Shown: in pieces, positions 9,158-18,485 of the stretch | Position numbering within the stretch: the first letter of the stretch is position 1 | How the letters are laid out: each line of letters opens with the position of its first letter | From: an uncultured Clostridia bacterium | GTDB taxonomy: Bacteria; Bacillota; Clostridia; Christensenellales; CAG-138 | DNA: 64,000 nt | NCBI GenBank assembly: GCA_947168565.1 | Contig: CAMVMM010000012.1 | Location: forward strand, 1-64,000 | Direction: 5' to 3' | Made by a program: the position numbers and the translations under genes | The notes under the pieces: generated by a model | Database searches by the model: none | What the model was told of the DNA's origin: nothing | What the model saw: only the letters and a program-made list of their open reading frames with translations

Positions 9158-9526
9158 ATGATTAGCAAGCTTGATAAAAATGCAAAGCGCAAGGCGCGTC
9201 ACTATCGCACCCGCAGGCATCTGATCGGTACTCCCGCTCGTCCCCGTCTGTGCGTTTACCGCAGCCTTAACCACATCTACGCCCAGGTGATCGACGATTC
9301 CGTCGGCAACACCCTCGCGGCAGCATCCACGGTCGAGGCCTCCATCAAGGCTCAGCTCGACGGCAAAAACAAGAAGGAAGCGGCGTTCATCGTCGGCGAA
9401 ACTCTTGCAAAGCGCGCTCTTGACAAGGGCGTTACCAAGGTCGTCTACGATCGCGGCGGTTATCTCTACACCGGCCGTGTAGCCGAGCTCGCAGCAGGCG
9501 CTCGCAAGGGCGGACTGGATTTCTAA
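9158..9526 (+). CDS. rplR: 50S ribosomal protein L18
   Basis: A 122-aa L18 with a basic N-terminus ([19 protein letters not shown]), [20 protein letters not shown] and the C-terminal [16 protein letters not shown]. Together with L5 it binds 5S rRNA in the central protuberance. Normal spacing to rplF and rpsE. Confidence 0.98.
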   Translation: MISKLDKNAKRKARHYRTRRHLIGTPARPRLCVYRSLNHIYAQVIDDSVGNTLAAASTVEASIKAQLDGKNKKEAAFIVGETLAKRALDKGVTKVVYDRGGYLYTGRVAELAAGARKGGLDF

Positions 9527-9538
9527 TGGAGGTGCAAG

Positions 9539-10051
9539 ATGCAGCAGAATAGGCGTAATTTCACTCCGGAGGTTCCGGAATTCAAAGAAAAGCTCGTTGC
9601 GGTCAACCGCGTTGCCAAGGTTGTGAAGGGCGGTAAGATCTTCCGCTTCTCCGCGCTCATCGTCGTTGGCGATGAAAAGGGCCGCGTTGGCGTCGGTATG
9701 GGCAAGGCTGCCGAGATCCCCGAGGCGGTCCGCAAGGGCGTTGAGGACGCGAAGCGTCACCTCATCACCGTGCCCATCGTCGGCACCACCATCCCCCATG
9801 CCGTAGAGGGCAAGTTCTCCAAGGGGCACGTTCGCATGCTCCCCGCCGAGCCCGGTACCGGCGTTATCGCCGGCGGTCCCGTCCGCAGCGTGCTTGAATC
9901 CGTTGGCATCAAGGATATCCGCACCAAGAGCTACGGCTCCAACAACCCCGCAAACTGCGTTAAGGCAACTCTCGACGGCCTTGCACAGCTTCGCACCGCT
10001 GAGCAGATCGCTCGCCTGCGCGGCAAGTCCGTTGACGAGATCCTGAGCTGA
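9539..10051 (+). CDS. rpsE: 30S ribosomal protein S5
   Basis: A 170-aa S5. The double-stranded RNA binding-like N-terminal domain ([19 protein letters not shown]) is followed by [20 protein letters not shown] and [20 protein letters not shown]5 is part of the mRNA entry tunnel and takes part in decoding accuracy. GGAGG stands 7 bases before the ATG. Confidence 0.98.
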   Translation: MQQNRRNFTPEVPEFKEKLVAVNRVAKVVKGGKIFRFSALIVVGDEKGRVGVGMGKAAEIPEAVRKGVEDAKRHLITVPIVGTTIPHAVEGKFSKGHVRMLPAEPGTGVIAGGPVRSVLESVGIKDIRTKSYGSNNPANCVKATLDGLAQLRTAEQIARLRGKSVDEILS

Positions 10052-10068
10052 CAAGGGAGGAACGCAAA

Positions 10069-10257
10069 ATGGCAAAAAACCTTAAAGTTACTCTCGTAAA
10101 GAGCACCATCGGCGCGCTCAAGGATCAGCAGGCGACCGTGGCGGCGCTTGGTCTTCACAAGATCAACCATACCGTCATCAAGCCCGACAATCCCTGCACC
10201 CGTGGTCAGATTTTCAAAGTAAAGCACCTTGTTAAGGTGGAAGAAGTCGACGCATAA
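10069..10257 (+). CDS. rpmD: 50S ribosomal protein L30
   Basis: A 62-aa L30 of typical length with [20 protein letters not shown], close to the family signature, and ending [12 protein letters not shown]. It lies between rpsE and rplO, with 11 bp to the rplO start, as in other Firmicutes. Confidence 0.97.
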   Translation: MAKNLKVTLVKSTIGALKDQQATVAALGLHKINHTVIKPDNPCTRGQIFKVKHLVKVEEVDA

Positions 10258-10268
10258 GGAGGTACCCC

Positions 10269-10712
10269 ATGAATCTACATGACCTTAGACCCGCCGAGGG
10301 TTCCAAGAGTGCAAAGAAGCGTGTGGGTCGCGGCTCCGGTTCCGGTATCGGCAAAACCGCCGGTTACGGTCACAAGGGTCAGAAGGCTCGCAGCGGAAGC
10401 AAGAAAAACGGCTTTGAAGGCGGCCAGATGCCCCTTCCCCGTCGTTTGCCTAAGAGGGGCTTCCACAACAACTTCATGAAGGTCTACACCGTTATCAACG
10501 TTGAGGACCTCAACCGTTTTGAAAACGGCACGGTAGTCACTGCCGAGCTCCTCAAGGAGACCGGCGTTATCAGCAAGATCGAGAAGAACGGCCTCAAGGT
10601 TCTTGGCCGCGGCGAGCTTACACAGAGCCTCACAGTCAAGGCGGCAAAGGTATCGGAATCAGCCCGTGAAGCTATCGCTAAGGCGGGCGGAACTGTTGAG
10701 GTGGCCGAATGA
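10269..10712 (+). CDS. rplO: 50S ribosomal protein L15
   Basis: A 147-aa L15: [20 protein letters not shown], the Gly-rich basic N-terminus [20 protein letters not shown] and [18 protein letters not shown]15 is a late assembly protein of the large subunit. Its TGA stop overlaps the secY ATG by four bases (ATGA), a coupling seen in many spc operons. Confidence 0.98.
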   Translation: MNLHDLRPAEGSKSAKKRVGRGSGSGIGKTAGYGHKGQKARSGSKKNGFEGGQMPLPRRLPKRGFHNNFMKVYTVINVEDLNRFENGTVVTAELLKETGVISKIEKNGLKVLGRGELTQSLTVKAAKVSESAREAIAKAGGTVEVAE

Positions 10713-12061
10713 TCAAAACCTTTATCAATGCATGGAAGGTCAAGGATATTAGGGCGAAGATGATCTACACGCTCATTCTGATCGTGGTCTATCGCCTCGG
10801 CTCCTTCATTCCCGTTCCCTCCGTTGACGGCACCAAGCTCGGCAACCTCATCTCGCAGTACGACTTTTTGAGCTTTTTGAACCTCTTCTCCGGCGGTTCG
10901 CTCAATCAGTTCTCCATCTTTGCGATGGGTATCTCGCCCTACATCACCGCTTCCATTATCATGCAGCTTCTCGCTATCGCGATCCCCGCGCTTGAGAAGC
11001 TCTCCAAGGAAGAGGACGGCCAGAAGAAGATCGAAAAGATCACCCGTATCGTCGGCGTTGCGCTCGCTCTTATCCAGTCCGTTTCCATCGTGGTCGGTCT
11101 TCAGAGCATGGGCGCGGACCTCATCAAGAGCGTCACCCTGTTCGGCACCGGCAGCTTCGGCACCTTTATGAACGGCCTCATGCCGTACATCATCACCGGC
11201 ATCTGCTGCACCGCGGGCACCGCGTTCCTGATGTGGATGGGTGAGAGGATCACCGAAAAGGGCATCGGCAACGGCGTTTCCATGCTGATCTTCGCTTCCA
11301 TCGTTTCCTCCATACCGCAGGTCGTTATCAACCTGATCAACGGTACCTTCCGCATCGCCCCCACCACCACCGGCGACCTCGCCTACAAGTGGTGGTACGG
11401 CATCGTGGTGATCCTGTTCGTGCTCGTGCTCGTAGTCGGCGTTATCATGGTGGATAAGGCGTATCGCCGCATCCCCGTGCAGTACGCCAAGCGCGTTGTG
11501 GGCAGGAAGCTCTACGGCGGTCAGAGCACGCATATCCCCCTCAAGGCGAATGCGAACGGCGTTATGCCCCTGATCTTCGCCATGACCATTCTTCAGGTCC
11601 CCGCGATGATCGGTCAGTTCTGGCCCAACAGCGGATTCTATAAGTTCGTTTCCACCTACCTCAGCCCCAACACCACCAACGTGGCGGGCAATATCATCTA
11701 CTATCTGCTCTATGCGCTTCTGATCGTGGGCTTTGCATACTTCTATTCCTCGATCACCTTCAACCCGATCGAGATCTCGAAGAACCTGCAGCAGAACGGC
11801 GGCTTTATCCAGGGCATCCGCCCCGGCAGGCCCACCAGCGATTACCTCAAGCAGAAGAGCGGCCGCCTGACCCTGTTCGGCGCCATCTTCCTTATGGCAA
11901 TCGCCATCATCCCCACAGTTATTCTGAAGCTCCTGGGCATCAAGGTTCTCTCCTCCTTCGGCCCCACCAGCATCCTGATCATGATCAGCGTTTCCCTTGA
12001 GATCGCCGATCAGCTCGATTCGCTGATGGTTGCAAGGACCTATAAGGGATTCCTTAACTGA
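10709..12061 (+). CDS. secY: Protein translocase subunit SecY
   Basis: A 450-aa membrane protein with about ten hydrophobic segments, the channel of the Sec translocase. It starts [21 protein letters not shown]; the TM2 region [32 protein letters not shown] in TM5, and the cytosolic loops [18 protein letters not shown] and [12 protein letters not shown] are all conserved. Partners are SecE (encoded at 54.1 kb) and SecG (not in the window). It exports, among others, the large secreted proteases found later in this segment. Confidence 0.98.
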   Translation: MIKTFINAWKVKDIRAKMIYTLILIVVYRLGSFIPVPSVDGTKLGNLISQYDFLSFLNLFSGGSLNQFSIFAMGISPYITASIIMQLLAIAIPALEKLSKEEDGQKKIEKITRIVGVALALIQSVSIVVGLQSMGADLIKSVTLFGTGSFGTFMNGLMPYIITGICCTAGTAFLMWMGERITEKGIGNGVSMLIFASIVSSIPQVVINLINGTFRIAPTTTGDLAYKWWYGIVVILFVLVLVVGVIMVDKAYRRIPVQYAKRVVGRKLYGGQSTHIPLKANANGVMPLIFAMTILQVPAMIGQFWPNSGFYKFVSTYLSPNTTNVAGNIIYYLLYALLIVGFAYFYSSITFNPIEISKNLQQNGGFIQGIRPGRPTSDYLKQKSGRLTLFGAIFLMAIAIIPTVILKLLGIKVLSSFGPTSILIMISVSLEIADQLDSLMVARTYKGFLN

Positions 12062-12085
12062 TAGGGAAACGACACAACCGAATTT

Positions 12086-12140
12086 AAGCCTCGCCGTGCC
12101 ATTTCGGGCAAAAGCTGTCCAAAATGGCGGGCGGGGCTTG
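12086..12140 (+). promoter_or_regulatory. Long hairpin between secY and adk
   Basis: The segment AAGCCTCGCCGTGCCATTT (12086-12104) is complementary, with a few bulges, to AAAATGGCGGGCGGGGCTT (12121-12139), giving a long imperfect stem with a 16-base loop. No T-run follows. It lies in the 121-bp gap between secY and adk and may separate or stabilise the two mRNA parts; this is inference. Confidence 0.5.
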
Positions 12141-12182
12141 CGCAGTTAATAAAGCCAACAAGATGAAAGGAATTTTGTTGAT

Positions 12183-12848
12183 ATGAAGCTGATTCTTTTG
12201 GGGCCGCCCGCCGCCGGAAAGGGTACTCAGGCGGAGCTTATCACCGAGCGCTACGGCGTTGCCCATATCTCCACGGGCGATATGCTTCGCGCACAGATCG
12301 CCGCAGGCACCGAGCTTGGCAGGCTTGCAAAATCCATAATCGACGACGGCAACCTCGTGCCGGACGACATTATAATAGCCATGGTTCAAAAGCGCATCGC
12401 GGAGGACGACTGCAAGGCCGGCTTCCTTCTGGACGGCTTCCCGCGCACCATCGCGCAGGCGGAGGCGCTTGAAGCGATCGCCGAGATCGACGCCGTGCTG
12501 GATATCGACGTTGAAAGTGAGCTCATCATAAACCGCGTTGCCTCAAGGCGCGTCTGCCCCGCGTGCGGCCATACCCAGAGCGTGCATGAGGGCGAGCAGG
12601 AGCTTTGCGCCAAATGCGGCGATAAGCTCATTCAGCGTGCGGACGATACCCCCGAGCGCATGAGGCACAGGCTGGAGGTGTACCGCGAGCGCACGCTGCC
12701 CCTCATAAACTACTATTCCGAGCGCGGAAAGCTCGTGCCGATCGACGGCGCAAGGGCTATACGCGAGGTAAGCGCGCAGATCTTCGATTTTATGGATGGC
12801 GCTATAGCCTCCGCCGCACGCGAGGACTATAAAAGCGACGAGGAATGA
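12183..12848 (+). CDS. adk: Adenylate kinase
   Basis: A 221-aa enzyme converting ATP + AMP to 2 ADP in the cytosol. The P-loop is GPPAAGKGTQ (residues 7-16), with Ala where most have Gly-Ala; the AMP-binding GDMLR and the DGFPRT motif follow. The lid domain carries four zinc-binding Cys (125, 128, 142, 145), the long-lid type common in Gram-positives. The ATG follows AAAGGAATTTTG. map starts four bases after its stop. Confidence 0.98.
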   Translation: MKLILLGPPAAGKGTQAELITERYGVAHISTGDMLRAQIAAGTELGRLAKSIIDDGNLVPDDIIIAMVQKRIAEDDCKAGFLLDGFPRTIAQAEALEAIAEIDAVLDIDVESELIINRVASRRVCPACGHTQSVHEGEQELCAKCGDKLIQRADDTPERMRHRLEVYRERTLPLINYYSERGKLVPIDGARAIREVSAQIFDFMDGAIASAAREDYKSDEE

Positions 12849-12852
12849 ACCG

Positions 12853-13620
12853 ATGGCAGAGCACATAATCTTAAAATCCGAGTCACAGCACCGGGCGATG
12901 CGCCTTGCGGGCGAGCTGACGGGCAGAACCTTGAATTACCTGCAAACCCTCGTCCGCCCCGGCATCAGCACAAAGGAGCTGGACGACGCGGCGTATGAAT
13001 TTATCAAAAAGCACGGCGGCATCCCCTCGTTTCTAAATTACGACGGCTTTCCCGGAAGCATCTGCACCTCGGTGAACGAGCAGATAGTTCACGGCATCCC
13101 CAGCAAAAGGGTGCGCCTGAAGGATGGGGATATTATCAGCGTGGACTGCGGCGCGATAGTCGAGGGCTTCCATGGCGACGCGGCGCGCACCTTCCTCGTC
13201 GGCGAGGTGGATCCGGAGGTGGTGAAGCTCGTTGAGGTCACCAAAGAGTGCTTCTTCAAGGGGCTTGAGCAGGCCGTGGCGGGCAACCATATCTCCGATA
13301 TTTCCCGCGCGGTGGAGAGGCACGCCGCGGAGCATGGCTACGGCGTTGTGCGCGAGCTGGTCGGTCACGGCATAGGCAAGAACCTGCACGAAGCGCCGGA
13401 GGTGCCGAACTTCACAAGCGTGCGCATGGGCAGGGGAGCGAGGATAGTTCCCGGCATGGCGATAGCCGTGGAGCCCATGATAAATCTCGGGTCAAGATAT
13501 ATCGAAGTGTTGGACGACGGCTGGACCTGCGTTACGGCGGACGGCAAGCCGAGCGCCCATTATGAAAACACAATTTTTATCACGGAAAACGGTCCGGAGG
13601 TATTGACAAACCCGGATTGA
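12853..13620 (+). CDS. map: Methionine aminopeptidase, type I
   Basis: A 255-aa metallopeptidase that removes the N-terminal Met from new proteins. Metal-ligand regions are visible: ISVDCGAIVEGFHGDAARTF, GHGIGKNLHE, AIAVEPMINLG and the last Glu in HYENTIFITENG. The adk-map pair inside the spc/alpha region is typical for Firmicutes. The last 20 bases of map contain the -35 box of a consensus promoter that drives the following gene. Confidence 0.97.
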   Translation: MAEHIILKSESQHRAMRLAGELTGRTLNYLQTLVRPGISTKELDDAAYEFIKKHGGIPSFLNYDGFPGSICTSVNEQIVHGIPSKRVRLKDGDIISVDCGAIVEGFHGDAARTFLVGEVDPEVVKLVEVTKECFFKGLEQAVAGNHISDISRAVERHAAEHGYGVVRELVGHGIGKNLHEAPEVPNFTSVRMGRGARIVPGMAIAVEPMINLGSRYIEVLDDGWTCVTADGKPSAHYENTIFITENGPEVLTNPD

Positions 13621-13631
13621 TGTGATATAAT
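13603..13631 (+). promoter_or_regulatory. Internal consensus promoter at the 3' end of map
   Basis: TTGACA (13603-13608) lies inside the last codons of map and TATAAT (13626-13631) just past its stop, 17 bp apart. This would start a transcript near 13638 for the KOW protein, infA, rpmJ and the alpha genes downstream. Confidence 0.85.
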
Positions 13632-13670
13632 CGTTCAGTTGCGATCTGCAAACTTGAAAAGGGCTGAAAA

Positions 13671-14051
13671 ATGCGCAAAAATTCCGAAAAAAACCGAGAA
13701 TTCAACGCTGCCTGCCGCATCGCCGCCGAAGGACCCGCGGCGTGCGCAGCGGGATTGGGCAGGGCGAATTTCGGTGCCGAGGCGCTCGGTCGTCTCGTTC
13801 GCTCCAAGGCCGGGCACGACGGCGGAAGCCTGCTCGTGATAGTCGGCGTGGAGGACGAGGAGCACGTGCTGCTTGCGGACGGAAGGCTGCGCACCGTTGA
13901 AAAACCGAAAAGGAAAAAGCTTCGCCACGTGGCGGTGCTGGGCGCCTTTTCGCCGGAGCTTCAAAAAAAGCTTCTTTCGGGAAGCCCGATTCAAAATGCC
14001 GAGCTCCGCAAATTCATCGCAGAGGCTGCGGCCGACGCGGCGAAGGAATAA
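13671..14051 (+). CDS. KOW-domain RNA-binding protein, L14e-like
   Basis: A 126-aa protein of the family found between map and infA in Clostridia, resembling eukaryotic/archaeal L14e/L27e. The recognisable part is residues 40-95: [20 protein letters not shown] (KOW motif), VLLADGRLR and [10 protein letters not shown]. The first 35 residues are extra compared with most relatives; no strong Shine-Dalgarno precedes the ATG at 13671, so a later start is possible. Its role is unknown, probably ribosome- or rRNA-linked. It is first in line after the promoter in map and is followed by infA. Confidence 0.8.
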   Translation: MRKNSEKNREFNAACRIAAEGPAACAAGLGRANFGAEALGRLVRSKAGHDGGSLLVIVGVEDEEHVLLADGRLRTVEKPKRKKLRHVAVLGAFSPELQKKLLSGSPIQNAELRKFIAEAAADAAKE

Positions 14052-14071
14052 AGGCAATAGGAGGTAAAAGC

Positions 14072-14293
14072 GTGTCTAAACAGGATGTTATCGAAGTGCA
14101 GGGCGTCGTAACGGATTGCTATCCCAACGCGATGTTCCAGGTTACCCTTGAAAACGGTCACGAGGTGCTTGCGACTCTTTCAGGCAAGCTCAGGATGAAT
14201 TTCATCCGGGTTTTAGTAGGCGACAGAGTCACCGTTGAGCTTTCGCCCTATGACCTGACAAGGGGCAGGATCACCTGGCGCGCCAAGAGCTGA
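14072..14293 (+). CDS. infA: Translation initiation factor IF-1
   Basis: A 73-aa OB-fold protein ([47 protein letters not shown]) that blocks the A site of the 30S subunit during initiation. It starts with GTG at 14072 behind AGGAGGT. Standard place before rpmJ; the intervening 89 bp contain an inverted repeat CGATCCG/CGGATCG (14313-14353). Confidence 0.98.
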   Translation: MSKQDVIEVQGVVTDCYPNAMFQVTLENGHEVLATLSGKLRMNFIRVLVGDRVTVELSPYDLTRGRITWRAKS

Positions 14294-14382
14294 AAGGCTT
14301 CGGGCGCAAAAGCGATCCGTTTTATCGGCAATCCCGCCCAAAGCGGCGGATCGACAGCAAAATCTTACAGGAGGAACCCGCA

Positions 14383-14496
14383 ATGAAAGTAAGACCTTCG
14401 GTAAAACCGATGTGCGAGAAGTGCAAGATCATCAGGCGCAAGGGTCGCGTAATGATAATCTGCGATAATCCTCGTCACAAGCAGAAGCAGGGCTGA
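14383..14496 (+). CDS. rpmJ: 50S ribosomal protein L36
   Basis: A 37-aa protein starting [20 protein letters not shown], with zinc ligands Cys11, Cys14, Cys27 and His32. This is the zinc form of L36, a small protein that stabilises 23S rRNA. AGGAGG stands 8 bases before the ATG. Downstream lies the widest gap in the ribosomal block. Confidence 0.97.
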   Translation: MKVRPSVKPMCEKCKIIRRKGRVMIICDNPRHKQKQG

Positions 14497-14851
14497 GCTT
14501 CACTTTAAGGGATTCGGCCCAAAACTCGGCGCTTCACGAGTATAAACGAAGCACGGCGGGGTATGAGTTGCCCCGAAACGGCAAAAAGCCCGATATCTAA
14601 GCAGGACTTTGAGCCGAGCGGCACGGGCGCCTTCATGGGCTTAACCCACCCGGCGAGGCTGTTGCCCGGCACCACAGCAGATTGGTCTTGCCTTATTCAC
14701 CTCAAGGCAAACCGTCACAGCTTCCTGTCGGTGCGGCTGCCCGACCTCAAGTGTTCAGCCGGAGCACTTCCCTTATTTCGGCTGCATTTGAGATCGGGAA
14801 CCGGCAGTTACCACCAAACTCTACAAAAATTTATGGAGGTAATCATTCTTT
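14497..14851 (+). promoter_or_regulatory. 355-bp structured gap before rpsM, candidate leader RNA
   Basis: This gap holds no gene that I can support but has strong nested complementarity. TTGCCTT (14688-14694) pairs with AAGGCAA (14704-14710). CTGTCGG (14725-14731) pairs with CCGGCAG (14801-14807), and inside it CCCGACCTCAA (14740-14750) pairs with TTGAGATCGGG (14788-14798) with one mismatch, enclosing a further AAGTG/CACTT hairpin. The rpsM Shine-Dalgarno GGAGG comes only 28 bases after the end of this structure. I know of no described leader of this form upstream of rpsM in Clostridia; a role in translation control of the S13-S11-S4-alpha genes is inference. No clear promoter is seen inside. 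Confidence 0.5.
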
Positions 14852-15220
14852 ATGGCGCGTATTAGCGGCGTAGACCTGCCCAGGGAAAAAAGAATCGAGA
14901 TCGGTCTTACCTACATTTACGGCATCGGCCGTAGGACCGCTCAAACCATCCTTGAAGCGACCGGCGTTGACCCCGATATCAGGGTCAAGGATCTGTCCGA
15001 AACGGATGTAAACAAACTCAGAGAGTATATCGACCACAACTGCAAGGTAGAGGGCGACCTCAGGCGCGAGGTTTCCATGAACATCAAGCGTCTCATCGAA
15101 GTCGGCTGCTACCGCGGAGTTCGTCACCGCAAGGGCCTGCCCGTTCGCGGTCAGAGCACCAAGCAGAACGCCCGTACCCGCAAGGGCCCGAAGCGCACTG
15201 CCGGCAAGAGCAAGAAGTAA
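14852..15220 (+). CDS. rpsM: 30S ribosomal protein S13
   Basis: A 122-aa S13: [20 protein letters not shown], the helix-hairpin segment [14 protein letters not shown], and a basic tail [19 protein letters not shown]13 contacts the P-site tRNA and the large subunit. First gene of the alpha cluster; GGAGG precedes it at 14835. Confidence 0.98.
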   Translation: MARISGVDLPREKRIEIGLTYIYGIGRRTAQTILEATGVDPDIRVKDLSETDVNKLREYIDHNCKVEGDLRREVSMNIKRLIEVGCYRGVRHRKGLPVRGQSTKQNARTRKGPKRTAGKSKK

Positions 15221-15236
15221 GGAGGAGCATTAAATC

Positions 15237-15644
15237 ATGGCAAGGTCAACCAAGACTACCAAGAGGCTTGCATCCCGCAAGCGCCGCGAGCGTAAGAATA
15301 TCGAGCGCGGTCAGGTGCATATTCGTTCTTCCTTCAACAACACCCTCGTTACCGTTACCGATATGAACGGCAACGCCATCTCCTGGGCGTCCGCAGGCGG
15401 CCTCGGCTTCCGCGGCAGCAGGAAGAGCACCCCGTTCGCAGCTCAGATGGCTGCGGAGACCGCGGCAAAGGCATCCATGGAGCATGGCATGCACTATGTT
15501 GAGGTCTACGTCAAGGGCCCCGGCGCAGGTCGTGAATCTGCTATCCGTGCGCTCCAGGCAGCGGGTCTTGAAGTAAACATGATAAAGGACGTCACCCCCA
15601 TTCCTCACAATGGCTGCCGTCCTCCCAAGCGCAGAAGAGTATAA
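15237..15644 (+). CDS. rpsK: 30S ribosomal protein S11
   Basis: A 135-aa S11 with [39 protein letters not shown] and the ending [18 protein letters not shown]. It lines the mRNA exit channel on the platform. Standard order rpsM-rpsK-rpsD with GGAGG sites. Confidence 0.98.
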   Translation: MARSTKTTKRLASRKRRERKNIERGQVHIRSSFNNTLVTVTDMNGNAISWASAGGLGFRGSRKSTPFAAQMAAETAAKASMEHGMHYVEVYVKGPGAGRESAIRALQAAGLEVNMIKDVTPIPHNGCRPPKRRRV

Positions 15645-15659
15645 AGGAGGGACACAACT

Positions 15660-16295
15660 ATGGCAAGATATACAGGTTCCGTTTGCAGGCAGTGCCGCAG
15701 GGAAGGCGCTAAGTTGTTCCTCAAGGGCGATCGCTGCTATAAGGACGAAAAGTGCCCCGTAGTGAAGCGCCACACCCCTCCGGGACAGCACGGCCAGGCT
15801 CGTGCCCGTAAGATGAGCGAATACGGCACCCAGCTCCGCGAAAAGCAGAAGTGCCGCAGGGCTTACGGCGTTTCCGAATCCCAGTTCCGCAAGTACTACG
15901 ATATGGCGACCAATATGCGCGGCGGTCTGACCGGTGAACACATGCTGGTTCTGCTTGAGCGCCGTCTGGACAACGTTGTGTACCGCCTCGGCTTCGGTGC
16001 AAGCCGCGCCCAGGCCCGCCAGTGGATCACCCACGGCCACATCCTCGTTGACGGCAAAAAGGTCGATATTCCCTCTTTCCTTGTGAAGGCAGGTCAGAAG
16101 ATCAGTGTTCGCAACGGAAGCTTCGATGTTGAGTTCTTCAAAACCCTCAGGGAGGAGGGCGCCGACAAGCCCATCCCCAAGTGGCTTGAGCTTGACGCAG
16201 CGAACCTCAGCGGTACTGTGGCCAATATGCCGCAGCGCGATGATATCGACCTCACGATCGAGGAGCACCTCATCGTTGAGTTCTACTCCAGGTAA
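15660..16295 (+). CDS. rpsD: 30S ribosomal protein S4, zinc-binding form
   Basis: A 211-aa S4. The N-terminus has a zinc site of Cys9, Cys12, Cys26 and Cys32, followed by [19 protein letters not shown]; the S4 RNA-binding domain ([20 protein letters not shown]) covers about residues 100-160. S4 nucleates assembly of the small subunit and can repress translation of its own operon in other bacteria. Confidence 0.98.
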   Translation: MARYTGSVCRQCRREGAKLFLKGDRCYKDEKCPVVKRHTPPGQHGQARARKMSEYGTQLREKQKCRRAYGVSESQFRKYYDMATNMRGGLTGEHMLVLLERRLDNVVYRLGFGASRAQARQWITHGHILVDGKKVDIPSFLVKAGQKISVRNGSFDVEFFKTLREEGADKPIPKWLELDAANLSGTVANMPQRDDIDLTIEEHLIVEFYSR

Positions 16296-16349
16296 TCATC
16301 GCATCTACCCTGATCTACCGGTGATATATATAGAAAGAGAGGGGAAAAT

Positions 16350-17294
16350 ATGATGTTAGAAAATGAAAGACCGAAAATCGAGTGCAAAGTGCTGACCGAG
16401 AACTACGGTGAGTTCGTTGTGGAGCCGCTTGAAAGGGGCTTCGGAACCACCCTCGGAAACTGCCTGCGCAGAGTGCTTCTCAGTTCAATGCCCGGCGCGG
16501 CGGCTTCTTCGGTTCGTATCGAGGGCGTGCTGCACGAGTTTTCGACCGTATCCGGCGTTAAGGAGGACGTTACCGAGATCATCCTCAACCTCAAGGAGCT
16601 TCGCGTGAATCTGCATACGGACGATGAGGTAATCGTTCGCGTTCAGGCAAGCGGCGAGGGCGAGGTGACCGCGGCCGATATAATCCACGACGCTGATGTT
16701 GAGATTATCAACCCCGATCTTCACATCGCTACGCTCTCCGAGGGAGCCATCCTCAATATGGAGATCACCCTGAAGAAGGGCAAGGGCTATGTTCCCGCCG
16801 ATAAGAACAAAAAGCCCGGCGCCCCCATCGGCGTTATCGCTATCGATTCCATTTTTACGCCGATAAACAAGGTGAGTTTCAGAGTTGAGGATACCCGCGT
16901 CGGCAACGTTACCGATTTCGACAAGCTCACTCTGGAGGTATCCACCTGCGGCGCTCTCCGCCCCGAGGAGGCGGTAAGCATCGCGGCAAGGATCATGTAT
17001 GACCATCTCTCCCTGTTCACCAACCTCACCGAGGGCGCGGGCTCGCTTGAAGCGGGCAGCGGCGAAGGCGGCGAGGGCGGCAACAAGGTGCTGGACACGG
17101 TCATAGAAGAGCTGGATCTCTCCGTTCGCTCCTACAACTGCCTCAAGCGCGCCGGCATCAACACGATCGCCGAGCTGGTTGAGCGCGATGAGGAGGAAAT
17201 GATGAAGGTGCGCAACCTCGGCAAGAAATCGCTCGAGGAAGTGCAGCAAAAGCTCGCTCTTCTCGGTCTCTCCCTGCGTTCAAGCGATGAGTAA
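16350..17294 (+). CDS. rpoA: DNA-directed RNA polymerase subunit alpha
   Basis: A 314-aa subunit. The N-terminal assembly domain (residues 1 to about 230) has [20 protein letters not shown], needed for dimerisation and for binding beta and beta-prime. A Gly/Glu linker ([10 protein letters not shown], about residue 235) leads to the C-terminal domain with [20 protein letters not shown] and [12 protein letters not shown], which binds promoter UP elements and activators. Two adjacent ATGs (16350 and 16353) are possible. The genes for the beta subunits are not in this window. Confidence 0.98.
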   Translation: MMLENERPKIECKVLTENYGEFVVEPLERGFGTTLGNCLRRVLLSSMPGAAASSVRIEGVLHEFSTVSGVKEDVTEIILNLKELRVNLHTDDEVIVRVQASGEGEVTAADIIHDADVEIINPDLHIATLSEGAILNMEITLKKGKGYVPADKNKKPGAPIGVIAIDSIFTPINKVSFRVEDTRVGNVTDFDKLTLEVSTCGALRPEEAVSIAARIMYDHLSLFTNLTEGAGSLEAGSGEGGEGGNKVLDTVIEELDLSVRSYNCLKRAGINTIAELVERDEEEMMKVRNLGKKSLEEVQQKLALLGLSLRSSDE

Positions 17295-17341
17295 TCCGTT
17301 ATCTGATAGTATCAGCGTTCATATTTTAGGAGGAAAATTAA

Positions 17342-17833
17342 ATGCCTAACCGTAAGCTTAACAAAGCTACCGATCAGCGTGACGCCATGCTGCGCAATAT
17401 GGTTACCGCGTTTCTTTGGAATGGCAAGCTCGTGACCACCGAAGCTCGCGCCAAAGAGGTTCGCCCCATTGCGGAGAAGCTCATCACCCTGGCCGTATCC
17501 GAATATAAAAATTCCGAAACGGTAAAGAAAACCGTTATCAACGATAAGGAGCAGCAGGAGGTTGTGGATAAGGTTATCGACAAGCCCTCCAAGCTTCATG
17601 CCCGCAGGCAGATCATGGCTTATCTTTACGATCTCCCCCTCACCCGTGAGCCCAAGGAGAGCGCTAAGGATTTCCGCGCCCGTGTGAAGCAAACTCCCCA
17701 TCCCGTGGTTGAAAAGCTCTTCCGAGAGCTCGCCCCCAAGTACGACGGTACCAACGGCGGCTACGTTCGCATCTATAAGCTCGGGCCCCGCCGCGGCGAC
17801 GGCGCAGAGGTCTGCATGCTGGAGCTCAAATAA
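17342..17833 (+). CDS. rplQ: 50S ribosomal protein L17
   Basis: A 163-aa L17. The N-terminal part ([36 protein letters not shown]) and the end ([20 protein letters not shown]) are standard. An insertion in the middle (about residues 52-125) makes it roughly 40 residues longer than E. coli L17; similar long forms occur in other Clostridia. Last gene of the block, followed by an intrinsic terminator. Confidence 0.97.
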   Translation: MPNRKLNKATDQRDAMLRNMVTAFLWNGKLVTTEARAKEVRPIAEKLITLAVSEYKNSETVKKTVINDKEQQEVVDKVIDKPSKLHARRQIMAYLYDLPLTREPKESAKDFRARVKQTPHPVVEKLFRELAPKYDGTNGGYVRIYKLGPRRGDGAEVCMLELK

Positions 17834-17860
17834 TCAATTCGGAATAACCTAAAGCAGCAA

Positions 17861-17897
17861 AACCGCCGTTATCCAAGCGATAGCGGCGGTTTTTTTA
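17861..17897 (+). terminator. Intrinsic terminator of the S10-spc-alpha block
   Basis: CCGCCGTTATC pairs with GATAGCGGCGG across a short loop and is followed by seven or more T. It ends the rplQ transcript 28 bp after the stop codon. Confidence 0.9.
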
Positions 17898-17942
17898 GTA
17901 CAAAAATCAGGTAAAATCAACCCGAATGCGGCTCGTCAGCGC

Positions 17943-17982
17943 GGCAAACCGGCAAACCGGCAAATCGGCAAGCCGGTAAGCC
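17943..17982. repeat. 8-bp tandem repeat, 5 copies
   Basis: GGCAAACC twice, then GGCAAATC, GGCAAGCC and GGTAAGCC without spacing. It lies between the two facing terminators of rplQ and rplL, where no gene is expected. Confidence 0.85.
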
Positions 17983-18002
17983 CTGCGCACGCTTATCCGC
18001 AA

Positions 18003-18027
18003 TAAAAGAAGCCGCCCGAGGGCAGCT
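18003..18027 (-). terminator. Intrinsic terminator of rplJ-rplL
   Basis: On the minus strand AGCTGCC and GGCGGCT (18010-18027) form a 7-bp stem, followed by TCTTTTATT. It lies about 35 bp past the rplL stop codon. Confidence 0.75.
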
Positions 18028-18060
18028 CCTTTTTCTGTGACATTGGCTTGAAAAGTGTGA

Positions 18061-18435
18061 TTACTTGAGCTCGATCTCTGCGCCGGCCTCTTTGAACACG
18101 GCGGCGAGCTTCTCGGCGTCTTCCTTGGAAAGGCCTTCCTTGAGGGTGGTGGGGCAGCCTTCAACAGCGTCCTTAGCTTCCTTGAGGCCAAGGCCGAGCT
18201 CTGCGCGAACGACCTTGATAACGTTGAGCTTGTTTGCGCCGAAGCCCTTGAGGACTACGTCAAACTCGGTCTTCTCCTCTGCAGCCTCAGCGGGGCCGGC
18301 AGCGGCGGGGCCAGCTACTGCAACGGCGGTCGCAGCGGCGGATACACCGAACTCCTCTTCAACGGCGTGAACGAGGTCGGCAAGCTCAAGAACGGTAAGG
18401 GACTTGATAAAATCGATAAATTCCTGCTTATTCAT
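18061..18435 (-). CDS. rplL: 50S ribosomal protein L7/L12
   Basis: A 124-aa protein. The N-terminal dimerisation domain ([19 protein letters not shown]) is followed by an Ala-rich hinge ([21 protein letters not shown]) split over about residues 35-58, and the factor-binding domain ([33 protein letters not shown]). It forms the ribosomal stalk that recruits translation GTPases. The ATG at 18435 is preceded by GGAGG at 8 bases; a TTG five codons upstream lies within that site and is not used. Confidence 0.97.
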   Translation of the reverse strand: MNKQEFIDFIKSLTVLELADLVHAVEEEFGVSAAATAVAVAGPAAAGPAEAAEEKTEFDVVLKGFGANKLNVIKVVRAELGLGLKEAKDAVEGCPTTLKEGLSKEDAEKLAAVFKEAGAEIELK

Positions 18436-18485
18436 TATAATTTCCTCCAATTAGATTTTTTGTTTGAAAGCGGGGGAGCGGCGGA

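Noticed and set aside
8426..10075. A 549-codon minus-strand frame over rplF-rplR-rpsE
   Set aside because: It spans several real ribosomal genes on the other strand and is a composition shadow.
10484..11533. A 349-codon minus-strand frame over rplO and secY
   Set aside because: Shadow of secY; rich in His/Asp, without family resemblance.
14701..14810. Signal recognition particle RNA
   Set aside because: Its conserved apical loop segment (GGAAGCAG-like) is not present on either strand here.
14563..14865. A 100-codon plus-strand frame in the rpmJ-rpsM gap
   Set aside because: No ribosome site, odd composition, and it runs over the rpsM start; the strong RNA complementarity explains the region better.
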